DNA of 64,000 nucleotides. Source: DASWZN01 sp963841635. GTDB lineage: Bacteria > Acidobacteriota > Terriglobia > Bryobacterales > Bryobacteraceae. The stretch spans positions 868,001 to 932,000 of the forward strand of contig CAWJDO010000002.1 in NCBI GenBank assembly GCA_963841635.1. The letters are read 5' to 3'. Positions 24,993 to 34,034 of this stretch are shown in pieces. Numbering within the stretch: position 1 is the stretch's first letter; each line of letters opens with the position of its first letter. The position numbers and the translations under genes were made by a program. Below the pieces are notes generated by a model. The model made no database searches. It was not told the DNA's origin and saw only the letters and a list, made by a program, of their open reading frames with translations.

Positions 24993-26018
24993 CTACTCGA
25001 GGGAGATCTTGCGCAGCAGCTTGAAGTCGGTGAGCATTTTGCCCGTCCCGAGCACCACGCTCGCCAGCGGGTCTTCGGCGATCGAAACCGGAAGGCCCGT
25101 CTCCTCCCGGATGCGGCGATCCAGGTTCTTCAGCAGCGCGCCTCCGCCGGTCAGGACGATGCCCCGGTCGCTGATATCGGCGCTCAACTCGGGCGGCGTG
25201 CGCTCGAGCGCCACGCGGATCGCGTTCATGATCGTCGCCACGCACTCCGAGAGCGCCTCGCGGATCTCGCTGTCGTCGATGGTGATGGTCTTGGGCACGC
25301 CTTCGATCAGGTTGCGCCCCTTGATCTCCATCGTCAGCGGCTTGTCCAGCGGATACGCCGAGCCGATCTGAATCTTGATCTGCTCTCCGGTTCGCTCGCC
25401 GATCAGCAGGTTGTATTTGCGCTTCAGGTACTGCATGATGGCGTCGTCCATCTCGTTGCCCGCCACCCGCACCGAGCGCGAATAGACGATGCCGGAGAGC
25501 GAGATGACCGCCACGTCGGTTGTGCCGCCGCCGATATCCACGATCATGTTGCCGCACGGCTCGGTGATCGGCAGCCCGGCGCCGATGGCCGCCACCATGG
25601 CCTGCTCCACCAGGTGCACTTCGCTGGCCTTGGCGCGATAGGCCGAATCCACCACCGCCCGCTTTTCCACTTGCGTGATCTCGCAAGGCACCCCGATCAC
25701 GATGCGCGGGTGCACCAGCATTTTGCGGCCGTGAGCTTTCTGAATGAAATAATTCAGCATCTTCTCGGTCACTTTGAAGTCCGCGATCACGCCGTCCTTC
25801 ATAGGCCGGATGGCGACGATGTTGCCTGGCGTCCTGCCCAGCATCTCCTTCGCCTCTTTGCCCACCGCCTCAACCTCGCCCGTGTTCTTGTTGATGGCGA
25901 CGATCGACGGCTCGTTCACCACGATCCCTTTCCCTTTGGCGTAGACCAGCGTGTTGGCCGTGCCCAGGTCTATGGCCAAATCGGACGAGAACAAGCTGAA
26001 TAGGGAACGAACATTCAT
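24993..26018 (-). CDS. mreB: Rod shape-determining actin MreB
   Basis: A 341-residue bacterial actin. Signature blocks are DLAIDLGTANTLVYAKGKGI at residues 14-33 (phosphate 1), MIVDIGGGTTDVAVISLSG (phosphate 2) and GIVLTGGGALLKNLDRRI (adenosine). The N-terminal SLFSLFSSD resembles the membrane-targeting start of MreB. It polymerises under the inner membrane and guides cell wall elongation. First gene of mreBCD. Length and motifs are entirely normal. Confidence 0.97.
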   Translation of the reverse strand: MNVRSLFSLFSSDLAIDLGTANTLVYAKGKGIVVNEPSIVAINKNTGEVEAVGKEAKEMLGRTPGNIVAIRPMKDGVIADFKVTEKMLNYFIQKAHGRKMLVHPRIVIGVPCEITQVEKRAVVDSAYRAKASEVHLVEQAMVAAIGAGLPITEPCGNMIVDIGGGTTDVAVISLSGIVYSRSVRVAGNEMDDAIMQYLKRKYNLLIGERTGEQIKIQIGSAYPLDKPLTMEIKGRNLIEGVPKTITIDDSEIREALSECVATIMNAIRVALERTPPELSADISDRGIVLTGGGALLKNLDRRIREETGLPVSIAEDPLASVVLGTGKMLTDFKLLRKISLE

Positions 26019-26112
26019 TGCCGTAGTTGTTGAACTCCTTAATGCGGCTGGAAGTGCCGGAAAATAGCGCGGCCGGTCCTCTCCGAGCGTAACACAGCTT
26101 CTACGTCTGGAG

Positions 26113-26150
26113 GGCGGGCTTGAGCCCGCGCGAGGCTTCAGTCTTGCCCC
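26113..26150 (-). repeat. Double-hairpin intergenic repeat, diverged copy 3
   Basis: Read on the minus strand this has GGGGCAAGACT, then a partly paired arm, then GCGGGCTCAAGCCCGCC, the same layout as copies 1 and 2 but with several changes. It lies just after the TonB-like gene and before mreB. It could also act as a terminator. Confidence 0.5.
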
Positions 26151-27158
26151 TTACCGCATGTTGTAGGTGAACGTGAATTGCAGCCGCACTTGGCTGCCCT
26201 GGAACTCCGGCGGCAGAGGCGGAAACGGGGCCGACGCGCTGATGCCAGCTACCGCGGCCCGGTCCAGCGAGTCGGTGCCCGATGGCACCGCGATCACCAA
26301 TTTCGGCACCCCGCCCTGGCGGTCGATAGCAAACTGGATCTGCACCCGGCCCTGCCGTCCCAGCCGCGCCGTCTCCGGGATCACCGCCTGCCAGTTCCGT
26401 TTCACCGTCGCCAGAATGCGGATGAGGTAAGGTTTGAAATCCACCCCCGCCGGGTCGCTCAGCAGTTCAAGAGCGGTGGCCCGCCGGCCGGGTGCGGGCG
26501 CCTGTTCGAATCCGCTACCCAGGCTCGGCGCCAGGTCAACATCGCTCACCTGCGTTCCGCCCGCGGAGGGATGCGGCGCGGCCCGCGTCGCTTCGGTAAT
26601 CACCTCCCCGGGAGGCTTCAGCCGCCCCAGTTCCTGCCTGCCCGCCTGCACCGAGCCCGTCGGCACTCCCTGCGTCATAAACGGGAGTTGGGGCTTCTCT
26701 TCCGTCTGAAGCTGTGGCGGCGGGCCGGGCATCTGGCTCGATCCTAGTTGCGGCGCCGGCGTCGACTGCGTGGTCGCCGGGGCCGCTACCTTGGGAGGCT
26801 CCGGCAGCGACGCCATCTTGCGAGTCAGCGCTGGAATCGTCGCCGGAGCTCGCAACGCCGGGCGCGGCGTCAGGTTGTCCAGGGTGAACTCCTTGCCGAT
26901 CTTGGCCCGATTCGGCGCCGTCTGCGTGAACTCGAGCGGCGGCGCCACCAGAACCGTGGACGAGCGGAACCCGTTCGATGGACTCTCCACCGGAACCGGG
27001 CCGCCGCCCCACAGCGCCAGGGCCACCACCGCCAGCGCGTGCAGCAGCAACGAGATCGTGAACGCCGGGCCGCGAACGGCCGGCTGTTTGAGGCTCGGCC
27101 ATTCCAGAACCAGCTCGGGAGGAGTCCGATTGTCCGGGGGGCGCGTCAGAGCTGCCAT
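26151..27158 (-). CDS. TonB-family protein
   Basis: A 335-residue protein: an N-terminal anchor around residues 29-50 (PAFTISLLLHALAVVALALW), a long Pro/Ala-rich periplasmic spacer, and a C-terminal TonB-type domain with YLIRILATVKRNWQAVIPE, GRQGRVQIQFAIDRQGGVPKLV and the final strand VRLQFTFTYNM. Such proteins carry proton-motive energy from ExbBD to outer-membrane receptors. No exbBD or receptor gene is adjacent, so it may belong to the many stand-alone TonB-like proteins found in acidobacteria. It follows an oxidoreductase gene by 36 bases. Confidence 0.85.
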   Translation of the reverse strand: MAALTRPPDNRTPPELVLEWPSLKQPAVRGPAFTISLLLHALAVVALALWGGGPVPVESPSNGFRSSTVLVAPPLEFTQTAPNRAKIGKEFTLDNLTPRPALRAPATIPALTRKMASLPEPPKVAAPATTQSTPAPQLGSSQMPGPPPQLQTEEKPQLPFMTQGVPTGSVQAGRQELGRLKPPGEVITEATRAAPHPSAGGTQVSDVDLAPSLGSGFEQAPAPGRRATALELLSDPAGVDFKPYLIRILATVKRNWQAVIPETARLGRQGRVQIQFAIDRQGGVPKLVIAVPSGTDSLDRAAVAGISASAPFPPLPPEFQGSQVRLQFTFTYNMR

Positions 27159-27194
27159 TCACCACTCTTCGGCCGGCGCGCGGATGGCCGCCCG

Positions 27195-28151
27195 TCAGCG
27201 CTTCCAGGCCGCCAACGTTTGCTCGACCCGGCGGGAATGCTCTTCAATTTTAGCAAGTACGGCCAGCGCGGCTTCGAGGGCGCGGACCCCGTCCTCGCCC
27301 GCCACCAGCGGCCGCCCGCGCGTTTCGCAGCAATCGAAGAAGTGCTCCAACTCCAGCGCCAGCGGCTCGCCTTTGGCGACCTCGAGCAGCCGGAAGGCGA
27401 TGCCGCCCGGCCCGCCAACCTCGAAAATCGCCCCCTCCTGCCGCGCATAGTCCAGCGAAATGTATTGACGTGGCTGGAACAGCCGTAGTTTCCTCACCCG
27501 CTCGGTGGAGACCCGGCTGGCCGTCAGGTTGGCGACGCAGCCGCTAGGAAAAGCCAGCCGCACATTGGCGATATCCACCTTCTGGGAAAGCACCGAAATG
27601 CCCGCCGCGCGGATCTCCTCCGGCGCCTCGCCCGCCAGGTCGAGTACGATGTCGAGGTCGTGAATCATCAGGTCCAGCACCACGTCTACATCCAGGCTCC
27701 GCGGCGTGAAGACGCTCATGCGATGGACTTCGAAGAACAGCGGCAGCGTGGTCGCTTTGCGGAGCGCGGCCACCGCCGGGTTGAACCGCTCCAGATGCCC
27801 CACCTGCAGGATGTGCCCATGTGCGCGCGCCGTTTCCACCAGCAGCGTCGCCGCGGCCAGGTCCGGCGCAATCGGCTTTTCGACCAGCACGTCCAGGCCG
27901 GCTTCGAGCAACTGGCAGCCGACAGCGGCGTGAGCGCTGGTGGGAACCGCGACGATGGCCGCGTCCGCCCGGCCCGGAAGCTGAGCCAGGTCGAGCACCG
28001 GGCAGCCGAACCGGATCGCGGCCGCTCCCGCGCGCCCCGGATCGAGATCGCATACCCCCGCCAGTTCGGCCCGTTCCGACTGGCTCACCACCCGCATGTG
28101 GTTCGACCCGAACTGCCCCGCGCCTACCACTGCCACTCGTAGCTTCGGCAT
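27195..28151 (-). CDS. Gfo/Idh/MocA family NAD(P)-dependent oxidoreductase
   Basis: A 318-residue protein. The start at 28151 (MPKLRVAVVGAGQFGSNHM) gives the Rossmann glycine motif GAGQFG at residues 10-15; the open frame upstream runs through an intergenic repeat. VEKPIAPD (the conserved E-K-P of the family) lies near residue 87. The C-terminal part is the mixed alpha/beta substrate domain (DLMIHDLDIVLDLAG). Such enzymes oxidise or reduce sugars and related compounds, often in envelope sugar pathways. The substrate is unknown. It lies upstream of a TonB-family gene on the same strand. Confidence 0.88.
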   Translation of the reverse strand: MPKLRVAVVGAGQFGSNHMRVVSQSERAELAGVCDLDPGRAGAAAIRFGCPVLDLAQLPGRADAAIVAVPTSAHAAVGCQLLEAGLDVLVEKPIAPDLAAATLLVETARAHGHILQVGHLERFNPAVAALRKATTLPLFFEVHRMSVFTPRSLDVDVVLDLMIHDLDIVLDLAGEAPEEIRAAGISVLSQKVDIANVRLAFPSGCVANLTASRVSTERVRKLRLFQPRQYISLDYARQEGAIFEVGGPGGIAFRLLEVAKGEPLALELEHFFDCCETRGRPLVAGEDGVRALEAALAVLAKIEEHSRRVEQTLAAWKR

Positions 28152-28195
28152 GTGCTTTAGTGTACTGCCGCCGGTCCACCTGGAGGGCTCGGGGA

Positions 28196-28238
28196 GGCGG
28201 GTCTGGAGACCCGCTGCAGGACTGGAGTCCTGCCCCAC
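28196..28238 (-). repeat. Double-hairpin intergenic repeat, copy 2
   Basis: The reverse complement of this stretch shares with 22791-22833 both flanks: GTGGGGCAGG on one side and CCTGCAGCGGGTCTCCAG followed by ACCCGCC on the other. The variable arm reads ACTCCAGT here and CGTCCACG in copy 1; both close the first hairpin perfectly, so pairing is preserved while sequence changes. It begins at the fumC stop codon. Confidence 0.8.
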
Positions 28239-29629
28239 TAAGCCCCTTCCCCAACCATCTTCGCTGGATCCACCACGCGGTCGAACTCCTCCTCCGTCAC
28301 GAACCCGAGCTTCAATGCCGCCGCCTTCAGCGTGAGGTCGTGGTTCATCGCGTAGTGGGCGATCTCCGATGCCTTGTCGTAGCCGATCACCGGCGCCAGC
28401 GCCGTCACCAGCATCAGGGACCGGTCCACATCCTCGCGCATCTTCGTCAGATTGGGCGTCGTCCCCTCAATCAGGAACCGGCGGAAGTTCGTGCACCCGC
28501 CGCTCAGAATCGCGATGGAGTGCAGCACGTTCGAAATCATCAGGGGCTTGTAGACGTTCATCTCCAGGTAGCCGCCCGCCCCGCCAAAGCCCACCGCCAC
28601 GTCGTTCGCCATGGCCTGCACGGCGACCATGGTGAGCGCCTCGGCCTGGGTCGGGTTCACCTTCCCCGGCATCATGGAAGAGCCCGGCTCGTTCTCCGGA
28701 ATGGCCAGTTCGGCCAAGCCCGCTCTGGGGCCGCAGGACATCAGCCGGATGTCGTTGCCGATCTTGTAGAGCGACACCGCCAGCGTGCGCAGCGTCCCCG
28801 AGAGATGCACCAGCGCATCGTGGGCGCCCTGCACGGTGAACTTGTTCGGAGCGCCGGAGAACGGCAGATCCGTAATCCTGGCGATCTCGGCCACGGCGAC
28901 CTCGGCGAAGCCGGGTGCTGCGTGGATGCCAGTGCCCACCGCGGTGCCGCCCAGCGCCAGCAGGTAGACGCCCCGCAGCGCGTCCTCCATCCGCTCCAGA
29001 TCGTCCGCCAGCATCCCCGCGTAGCCCGACCATTCCTGTCCCAGCGTGAGTGGCAGCGCATCCTGCATGTGCGTCCGGCCGATCTTGACGATGCCGCTCC
29101 ATTCCGCGGCCTTCCGATCGATGGCGTCGCGCAGCGCCCCGACCGCCGGCATCAGCCGCCGCTTCACCTCGACCGCCGCCGCCATATTCATCGCCGAGGG
29201 AAACGTGTCGTTGGACGACTGCGACATGTTCACATGATCGTTGGGGTGTACCGGCGTCTTGCTCCCCAGCGGCGTGCCCGCGAGCTGGCAGCAGCGGTTG
29301 GAGACGACCTCGTTCACGTTCATATTGAACTGCGTCCCGCTGCCCGACATCCATACGTGTAAGGGAAACATGTCGAGGTGCCGCCCCGCCAGGATTTCGT
29401 CGCAGGTTTGGACGATCAGCTTGCGTCGCTCCTCGTCGAGCCGCCCGCCCGCATGGTTGGCAATGGCGGCGGCTCTTTTCACCGTGGCGTACGCCGGTAT
29501 CATCTCGCGCGGCATCAGGTCGGTCCCAATGCTGAAGTGCTCGATCGCGCGCTGAGTCTCTGCCCCCCAGAGCTTGTCGCTCGGGACCTCGACCTCGCCC
29601 AGCGAGTCCTTCTCGATGCGAGTGCTCAT
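28238..29629 (-). CDS. fumC: Fumarate hydratase class II
   Basis: A 463-residue enzyme of the fumarase/aspartase superfamily. The start at 29629 (MSTRIEKDSLGEVEVPSDKLWGAET would be the opening) fits the family; the longer frame overlaps the upstream gene. It contains the superfamily signature GSSMMPGKVNPTQAEAL near residues 318-334, TFPSAMNMAAAVEV and TGIHAAPGFAEVA. It interconverts fumarate and malate in the TCA cycle. It starts two bases after the acyl-CoA ligase stop, so it is probably cotranscribed with it. Length matches FumC exactly. Confidence 0.96.
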   Translation of the reverse strand: MSTRIEKDSLGEVEVPSDKLWGAETQRAIEHFSIGTDLMPREMIPAYATVKRAAAIANHAGGRLDEERRKLIVQTCDEILAGRHLDMFPLHVWMSGSGTQFNMNVNEVVSNRCCQLAGTPLGSKTPVHPNDHVNMSQSSNDTFPSAMNMAAAVEVKRRLMPAVGALRDAIDRKAAEWSGIVKIGRTHMQDALPLTLGQEWSGYAGMLADDLERMEDALRGVYLLALGGTAVGTGIHAAPGFAEVAVAEIARITDLPFSGAPNKFTVQGAHDALVHLSGTLRTLAVSLYKIGNDIRLMSCGPRAGLAELAIPENEPGSSMMPGKVNPTQAEALTMVAVQAMANDVAVGFGGAGGYLEMNVYKPLMISNVLHSIAILSGGCTNFRRFLIEGTTPNLTKMREDVDRSLMLVTALAPVIGYDKASEIAHYAMNHDLTLKAAALKLGFVTEEEFDRVVDPAKMVGEGA

Positions 29630-29631
29630 GA

Positions 29632-31254
29632 CTACGCTTCCTTCCGGTCCCAATCCCAACCGGCGAACATCTCGCGCAGGCTGGATTTCCGCAGCTTGCC
29701 GACGGAGGTGTGCGGAATCTCCGGAATGAACACGATGGCGTCGGGCAGTTGCCAGGAACTGAAGCGCGCTGCCAAGTGCTCCCGAAGCTCCGCGGGTGTC
29801 GCACAGCAGGCCTCTTTCAGGACGACCGCGGCCAGCGGGCGCTCTCCCCACCTGGGATGGGCGATCGCGACCACGGCGGCCTCGCGAACGGCCGGGTGAC
29901 CGAGCAAAGCGTTCTCGAGATCGACCGAACTGATCCACTCGCCGCCGGATTTGATCAGGTCCTTGCTGCGGTCCGCGATCTTGATGTAGCCTTCGGGATC
30001 GATGGTTACTACGTCGCCGGTCCGGAACCATCCGTCCTCGGTCCAGCTCTCGCAATTCGCCGGCGGATTATAGTAGCTGGCGGCGACCCAGGGTCCCCGC
30101 ACCTGCAACTCGGTCATGGTCTGGCCATCCCAGGGCGCTTCGCGGCCGCCTTCGACACCGCGGGCTTCGACGAACGGCAGCGGCGTGCCTTGTTTGGCAC
30201 GCAGCGCCAGCAGGTCCGCCGCCGGCCAATCCGACATGGAAGCTCTCGGGATGCTCGTCGCACCCACGGGCGTCGTTTCGGTCATTCCCCAGGATTGGCG
30301 GACCGCGATACCCAGACGGTCGAAGGCCGCGATCAGAGACTCGGGCAGCGCCGCTCCGCCGACCGACACGAGCAATTTCGGGTTCAGGCGCCAGCGGCCC
30401 GGGCAGCGTTCGAGCAGGTCGACAACCCCGAGCCAGACCGTGGGAACGCCGGCGGCTCGAGTGACCTTTTCGCGATCGAGCAGGTCGAGCAGGCTGGCCG
30501 GATCGAGATTCGGTCCCGGCAGCACTTGCCTGGCGCCCAGCATTGTCGAGGCGGATGGCAAGCCCCAGGCGTTGGCGTGAAACATCGGCACGACGGGCAG
30601 AACGGAGTCCGCCTGCGCCAGGAAGAAGCAGTCCGGCAGGGCAATCGCCATGGCGTGGAGCACCAGCGCCCGGTGTGAATACAAAACTCCCTTTGGCGCT
30701 CCGGTGGTGCCCGAGGTGTAGCACATGATAGCGGCTTCGTTCTCATCCAGGCGGGGGAACTCGCAGTCGCCGGCGTCGCGCAGGAAGTCTTCGTAGCTCT
30801 GGTGAGGCGCGGGGACGGGGTTTCCGGTTGTCGGAACAACAACGATGCGTTCCAGCCGGACCTTGTCGCGGAATCTCTCGTAGACCGGCAGGAGAACGTC
30901 ATCGACGATGAGAATTCTGTCGCCGCCGTGGTTGACGATGTACGCCAGCTCATCCGGGTGGAGGCGCGGGTTGAGGGTGTGGAGCACGCAACCGGAAGCC
31001 GGCACTCCGAAATAGGCCTCGAGGTGCCAGACGTTGTTCCACATGAGGCTGCCGACGCGGTCTCCGCGGCCAAGTCCGGCCTTCGCGAACGCCGCGCCCA
31101 ACTTGCGCGCCCGCGCGGCCACGCGGGCATAGTTGGAACGAAGGACGCGCCGGTCCGGGAGCGCGGAGACGACTTCGACCGAGCCGAACAACTTCGACGC
31201 GCGCTCCAGGATCGAGGTGAGCGTCAAAGGGTAGTTCATCATCGTGCCGAGCAT
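29632..31254 (-). CDS. AMP-dependent acyl-CoA synthetase
   Basis: A 540-residue ANL-superfamily enzyme. The AMP-binding P-loop reads YTSGTTGAPKGVLYSHRA, WGMTETTP is the adenine-binding A5 motif, and WFRTGDVVTIDPEGYIKIADRSKDLIKSGG holds the hinge and the C-terminal domain; TSVGKLRKSSL near the end includes the catalytic lysine region. It activates a fatty or aromatic acid to its CoA thioester. GGAGG lies six bases before the ATG at 31254. It is similar in length to medium/long-chain ligases. The substrate cannot be stated. Confidence 0.92.
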   Translation of the reverse strand: MLGTMMNYPLTLTSILERASKLFGSVEVVSALPDRRVLRSNYARVAARARKLGAAFAKAGLGRGDRVGSLMWNNVWHLEAYFGVPASGCVLHTLNPRLHPDELAYIVNHGGDRILIVDDVLLPVYERFRDKVRLERIVVVPTTGNPVPAPHQSYEDFLRDAGDCEFPRLDENEAAIMCYTSGTTGAPKGVLYSHRALVLHAMAIALPDCFFLAQADSVLPVVPMFHANAWGLPSASTMLGARQVLPGPNLDPASLLDLLDREKVTRAAGVPTVWLGVVDLLERCPGRWRLNPKLLVSVGGAALPESLIAAFDRLGIAVRQSWGMTETTPVGATSIPRASMSDWPAADLLALRAKQGTPLPFVEARGVEGGREAPWDGQTMTELQVRGPWVAASYYNPPANCESWTEDGWFRTGDVVTIDPEGYIKIADRSKDLIKSGGEWISSVDLENALLGHPAVREAAVVAIAHPRWGERPLAAVVLKEACCATPAELREHLAARFSSWQLPDAIVFIPEIPHTSVGKLRKSSLREMFAGWDWDRKEA

Positions 31255-31342
31255 CCCGTGCCTCCGTTCCCCGCTGGCACGATATTATCAAGTCCTAAAG
31301 TCCCGATCAAACGGCAACGGCGGGGTTCCGCGGGCTTCGCCA

Positions 31343-31972
31343 TCAGCCTTGCGGGCGGGGTGGAGCGGTGAGCTTGTCGAGGGACGCACCCAAGGGGCTT
31401 CCACAACAGTATTTGTACTTTGTGCCGGAGCCGCAGGGGCATGGGGCGTTGCGCGGGGTGGAGACTGGGACTACGGGCACGGGCGCGAGCACGACCGGCT
31501 CTCGCCGGGGCTCCATTACCTTACCGAAGGGTATGGGGACTTGCCAGCCGGGGTCGCGCTGGCCGGGGCGTTCGAGAACGGCTAACGCCGCGTGGAGGCG
31601 GACGGACGGCGGGGTATCGGGGCTGGTGAGTAAGTGTCGCAAAGTGTCGAGTGCGACGGTTGACAGTTCATTCAGCTGATCGTTGACGCATTCGAAGAAA
31701 TGGTCGCGGGCCTGATTGACGGCGTCGCGGAATTCCTTCGAGGATCGCATCCAATTATGGATGGTGCTGCGGTGAATTCCGACGGCGGCGGCGGTGCGGA
31801 CGACGGAGCGTCCCTCGGCGAGCGCGGCGACGACCTGGACCTGGATGGGCGACAGGTTGCCGACCTCGAAGGGTGGCGAAAGTGGCGAAATGTGATGAAC
31901 GGCGGTTGATGGACTGCCGGCCTCGAGGGGCGGCGAAGTAGGCGAAATGTGGTGAACGGCGGTTGATGACAC
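31343..31972 (-). CDS. Helix-turn-helix protein with C-terminal SEC-C zinc motif
   Basis: A 209-residue protein with GTG start at 31972 behind GGAGG. N-terminal residues 2-37 hold a duplicated unit STAVHHISPxSPP. Residues 40-75 form an HTH (QVQVVAALAEGRSVVRTAAA, then HRSTIHNWMR) of the kind used by small terminase-like and transposase-like proteins. A helical region follows, then a Pro/Val linker and the SEC-C motif NAPCPCGSGTKYKYCCG at residues 176-192, a zinc-binding module found in SecA and many stand-alone proteins. The combination suggests a DNA-binding protein with a zinc tail; function unknown. Confidence 0.82.
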   Translation of the reverse strand: MSSTAVHHISPTSPPLEAGSPSTAVHHISPLSPPFEVGNLSPIQVQVVAALAEGRSVVRTAAAVGIHRSTIHNWMRSSKEFRDAVNQARDHFFECVNDQLNELSTVALDTLRHLLTSPDTPPSVRLHAALAVLERPGQRDPGWQVPIPFGKVMEPRREPVVLAPVPVVPVSTPRNAPCPCGSGTKYKYCCGSPLGASLDKLTAPPRPQG

Positions 31973-32140
31973 GCGGTTTCCTCCGCTATGAGGGTACGGG
32001 GCGGTGTCAAGAGTTCTGGGGGGGTAAACGGCTAGCGGGCTCTTGGGATCACGGAGTTAGGGGTCGTGCGTGGGTTGTGACTGGCATTTTTGGGGCGGGC
32101 GGAAACTCGAGCGAACGAGGCGCGCTGGGTGGCGTATATG

Positions 32141-32269
32141 TCAGGAGTCAACTCGCTCGGGCTCCCACTCGTCGACATCGCCGCGGTCGATGCGGTCCTC
32201 GCGGTCCTCTCGCTTTTCCTGCTCGCGGCGCTTCTCGGTTTCGTCGCGCTCCTCGCGCCCGTCGCTCAT
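32141..32269 (-). CDS. Highly charged 42-residue microprotein
   Basis: A short frame with an ATG at 32269 preceded by AGGAGGAGGAGCG, one of the strongest ribosome sites in the window. The product starts MSDGREERDETEKRREQEKR and continues with alternating Asp/Glu and Arg to DEWEPERVDS. It is almost entirely charged and would form a long single helix or be disordered. It lies alone between the HTH/SEC-C gene and a membrane protein gene. No family is recognised; the ribosome site is the main evidence that it is translated. Confidence 0.55.
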   Translation of the reverse strand: MSDGREERDETEKRREQEKREDREDRIDRGDVDEWEPERVDS

Positions 32270-32498
32270 CGCTCCTCCTCCTATCAGTATAGGAGGCCGA
32301 GTCCTCCGGCCGTCCACGACGGCTCCCTATGGTCCCGGAGCGATTGAGCACGATGGGGACTACATGATCAGGTGGAATTGCCGGATCCTGGGGTGTTCAA
32401 GGATCCTTATCGTCGACGCTGGTCCATCAAAGGCCTCCAAAGGCTGGCGGCGGCAGTTCGATCTTCTTCTCTCTGTCGGCGGCCCTGGCGATCCGGCC

Positions 32499-33140
32499 TC
32501 ACTCCCTCTCCAGCTTGCGCAACCGAATCGCAGTCGCGAGAAACCACGCGAAGAGCACAGCGACGAAGAACCGATTGGTAAGACCGTAAGGCGCCCCCCG
32601 GTGAAGCGTGATGAACTGAAGAACGAACGCGACCACGACGAGCGATGTCAGCGTGATGGACGTGCGCCGGTAGGGGCGCCAGCGCGGGTGCCTGCCGAAG
32701 CTCGCGGACAGGACCGTCGTCGCGAGGAGGAGGCTACCCACATTTACGAGGAAGCTAATGTCGTGGATGTTGCCCGTTTGTGTCCGAGACGTCGCTTCCT
32801 CGAGGTCCGTAGGGAAGATTGCCGAGACCACCAGGCCGATCGAAGCGATTCCCAGAAGGAGTGTGCCAAACCGCGCAGCGCCCGAAGCGGGACCGCTGCG
32901 AACCAGACCCAGCATCAGCATCAGGCAGCCGCCACTCATGGCGAGAAACGCGGTCGCCATCATCCACCCATAGCGGCCGACACCGTAGTCGCTTATCATG
33001 TGGCTGGCCGGCGTATAGTCGGGCCGGAGCACATGCATCAGGAGCAGCACGAACAGGGAGTACACGAAGCAGGCGATGGCAGTATTCGCGAACAACCAGG
33101 ACCCAAACCGGGGCACCTTGGCAGATGTTTGTGTGGTCAT
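32499..33140 (-). CDS. DUF998-like integral membrane protein
   Basis: A 213-residue protein with six likely transmembrane helices, including LFANTAIACFVYSLFVLLLM and ITLTSLVVVAFVLQFITL. The HMISDYGVGRYGWMM loop after helix 1 and IFPTDLEEATSRTQTGNIHD between later helices match the DUF998 pattern (small-residue S-D-Y and the F-P-x-D loop). It sits in the cytoplasmic membrane; the family has no clear biochemical role. It is preceded 24 bases upstream by another membrane protein gene on the same strand. Confidence 0.8.
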   Translation of the reverse strand: MTTQTSAKVPRFGSWLFANTAIACFVYSLFVLLLMHVLRPDYTPASHMISDYGVGRYGWMMATAFLAMSGGCLMLMLGLVRSGPASGAARFGTLLLGIASIGLVVSAIFPTDLEEATSRTQTGNIHDISFLVNVGSLLLATTVLSASFGRHPRWRPYRRTSITLTSLVVVAFVLQFITLHRGAPYGLTNRFFVAVLFAWFLATAIRLRKLERE

Positions 33141-33164
33141 GATCAGCCTTCCCGACTAGAGTTT

Positions 33165-34034
33165 CTAGCCAATTCCAACGTCGTTTGCATCTGCGACGCT
33201 CTGCTCGTTGCCAACCCATCGCAGCAAGACGACACCGAACAAGCAGGGCGCGATCCATGGAACCGCCGGGATACCGGCAACATAGCCTGGAATCGTGTAC
33301 CAATGCTTGAAGACGCCTGCCGGGTCCGGGAACTCGAGACCTCTGGTCACGAGGCACAGGAACGCGAAGAGGCTCGCGCTTACGAATGTGCGGGTCGCCC
33401 TTCGCCCGAGCCACTGGCTTCGCCCTAGGGATGCTGCAAAAGCCGCAGTCGCGAGATAGGTTAAAACGCCCCCAAAAAACAATAGGATATCCGACAAGTC
33501 AACCAGCGAAGTGATCCACGGCGGCACCCGCCCTGAATTCACAAGCCTCACGCCGTGGTATCCAACCAGAATGATCGCCCAAATGAGATACAGCGGAGTG
33601 GCGAACATGATTGCCGCGAATCCCAGCGTCGAATAGAAGCGTTCACCGGCCTTGCGCAGCGCCTCTCGGAGGACGACCAATCCACCCGCTATCGCGATCG
33701 CGTTGATGAGGAGGATAAGATAACGCAACTGATTCTCCGCCGCGGTTTGGCCCCCAGGGGGGCCGATGCCGGCAAGGAACGAAAAAAGCGCCCATGGGGT
33801 AATCAGCAATCCTCCAGCAGTCGCGACCATTCGACGCTCCTCCGCTCCAGCTCTGATCGCCCGCACCCCGAGTCTCCACGCGGCAAGGCAGATTACGGCG
33901 AACTGGATGACAGCGAGGGCATAGTAGATTCCGGGGATGTACTCCACCCGCACGCCAAACACGACACTTACGCTAACCAGACTGGCGCACAGTACGATGT
34001 AACTCACGCGTTGCTTGCTGTGGCCGGTGGGCAT
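33165..34034 (-). CDS. Polytopic membrane protein, unknown family
   Basis: A 289-residue protein with about seven to eight hydrophobic helices (for example YYALAVIQFAVICLAAW, YLILLINAIAIAGGLVVL and LLFFGGVLTYLATAAF) and short polar loops. I recognise no domain. The layout, with a final pair of helices before a short acidic tail, suggests a sensor-type 7TM region or a small transporter but nothing specific can be claimed. Probably cotranscribed with the DUF998-like gene 24 bases downstream. Confidence 0.75.
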   Translation of the reverse strand: MPTGHSKQRVSYIVLCASLVSVSVVFGVRVEYIPGIYYALAVIQFAVICLAAWRLGVRAIRAGAEERRMVATAGGLLITPWALFSFLAGIGPPGGQTAAENQLRYLILLINAIAIAGGLVVLREALRKAGERFYSTLGFAAIMFATPLYLIWAIILVGYHGVRLVNSGRVPPWITSLVDLSDILLFFGGVLTYLATAAFAASLGRSQWLGRRATRTFVSASLFAFLCLVTRGLEFPDPAGVFKHWYTIPGYVAGIPAVPWIAPCLFGVVLLRWVGNEQSVADANDVGIG

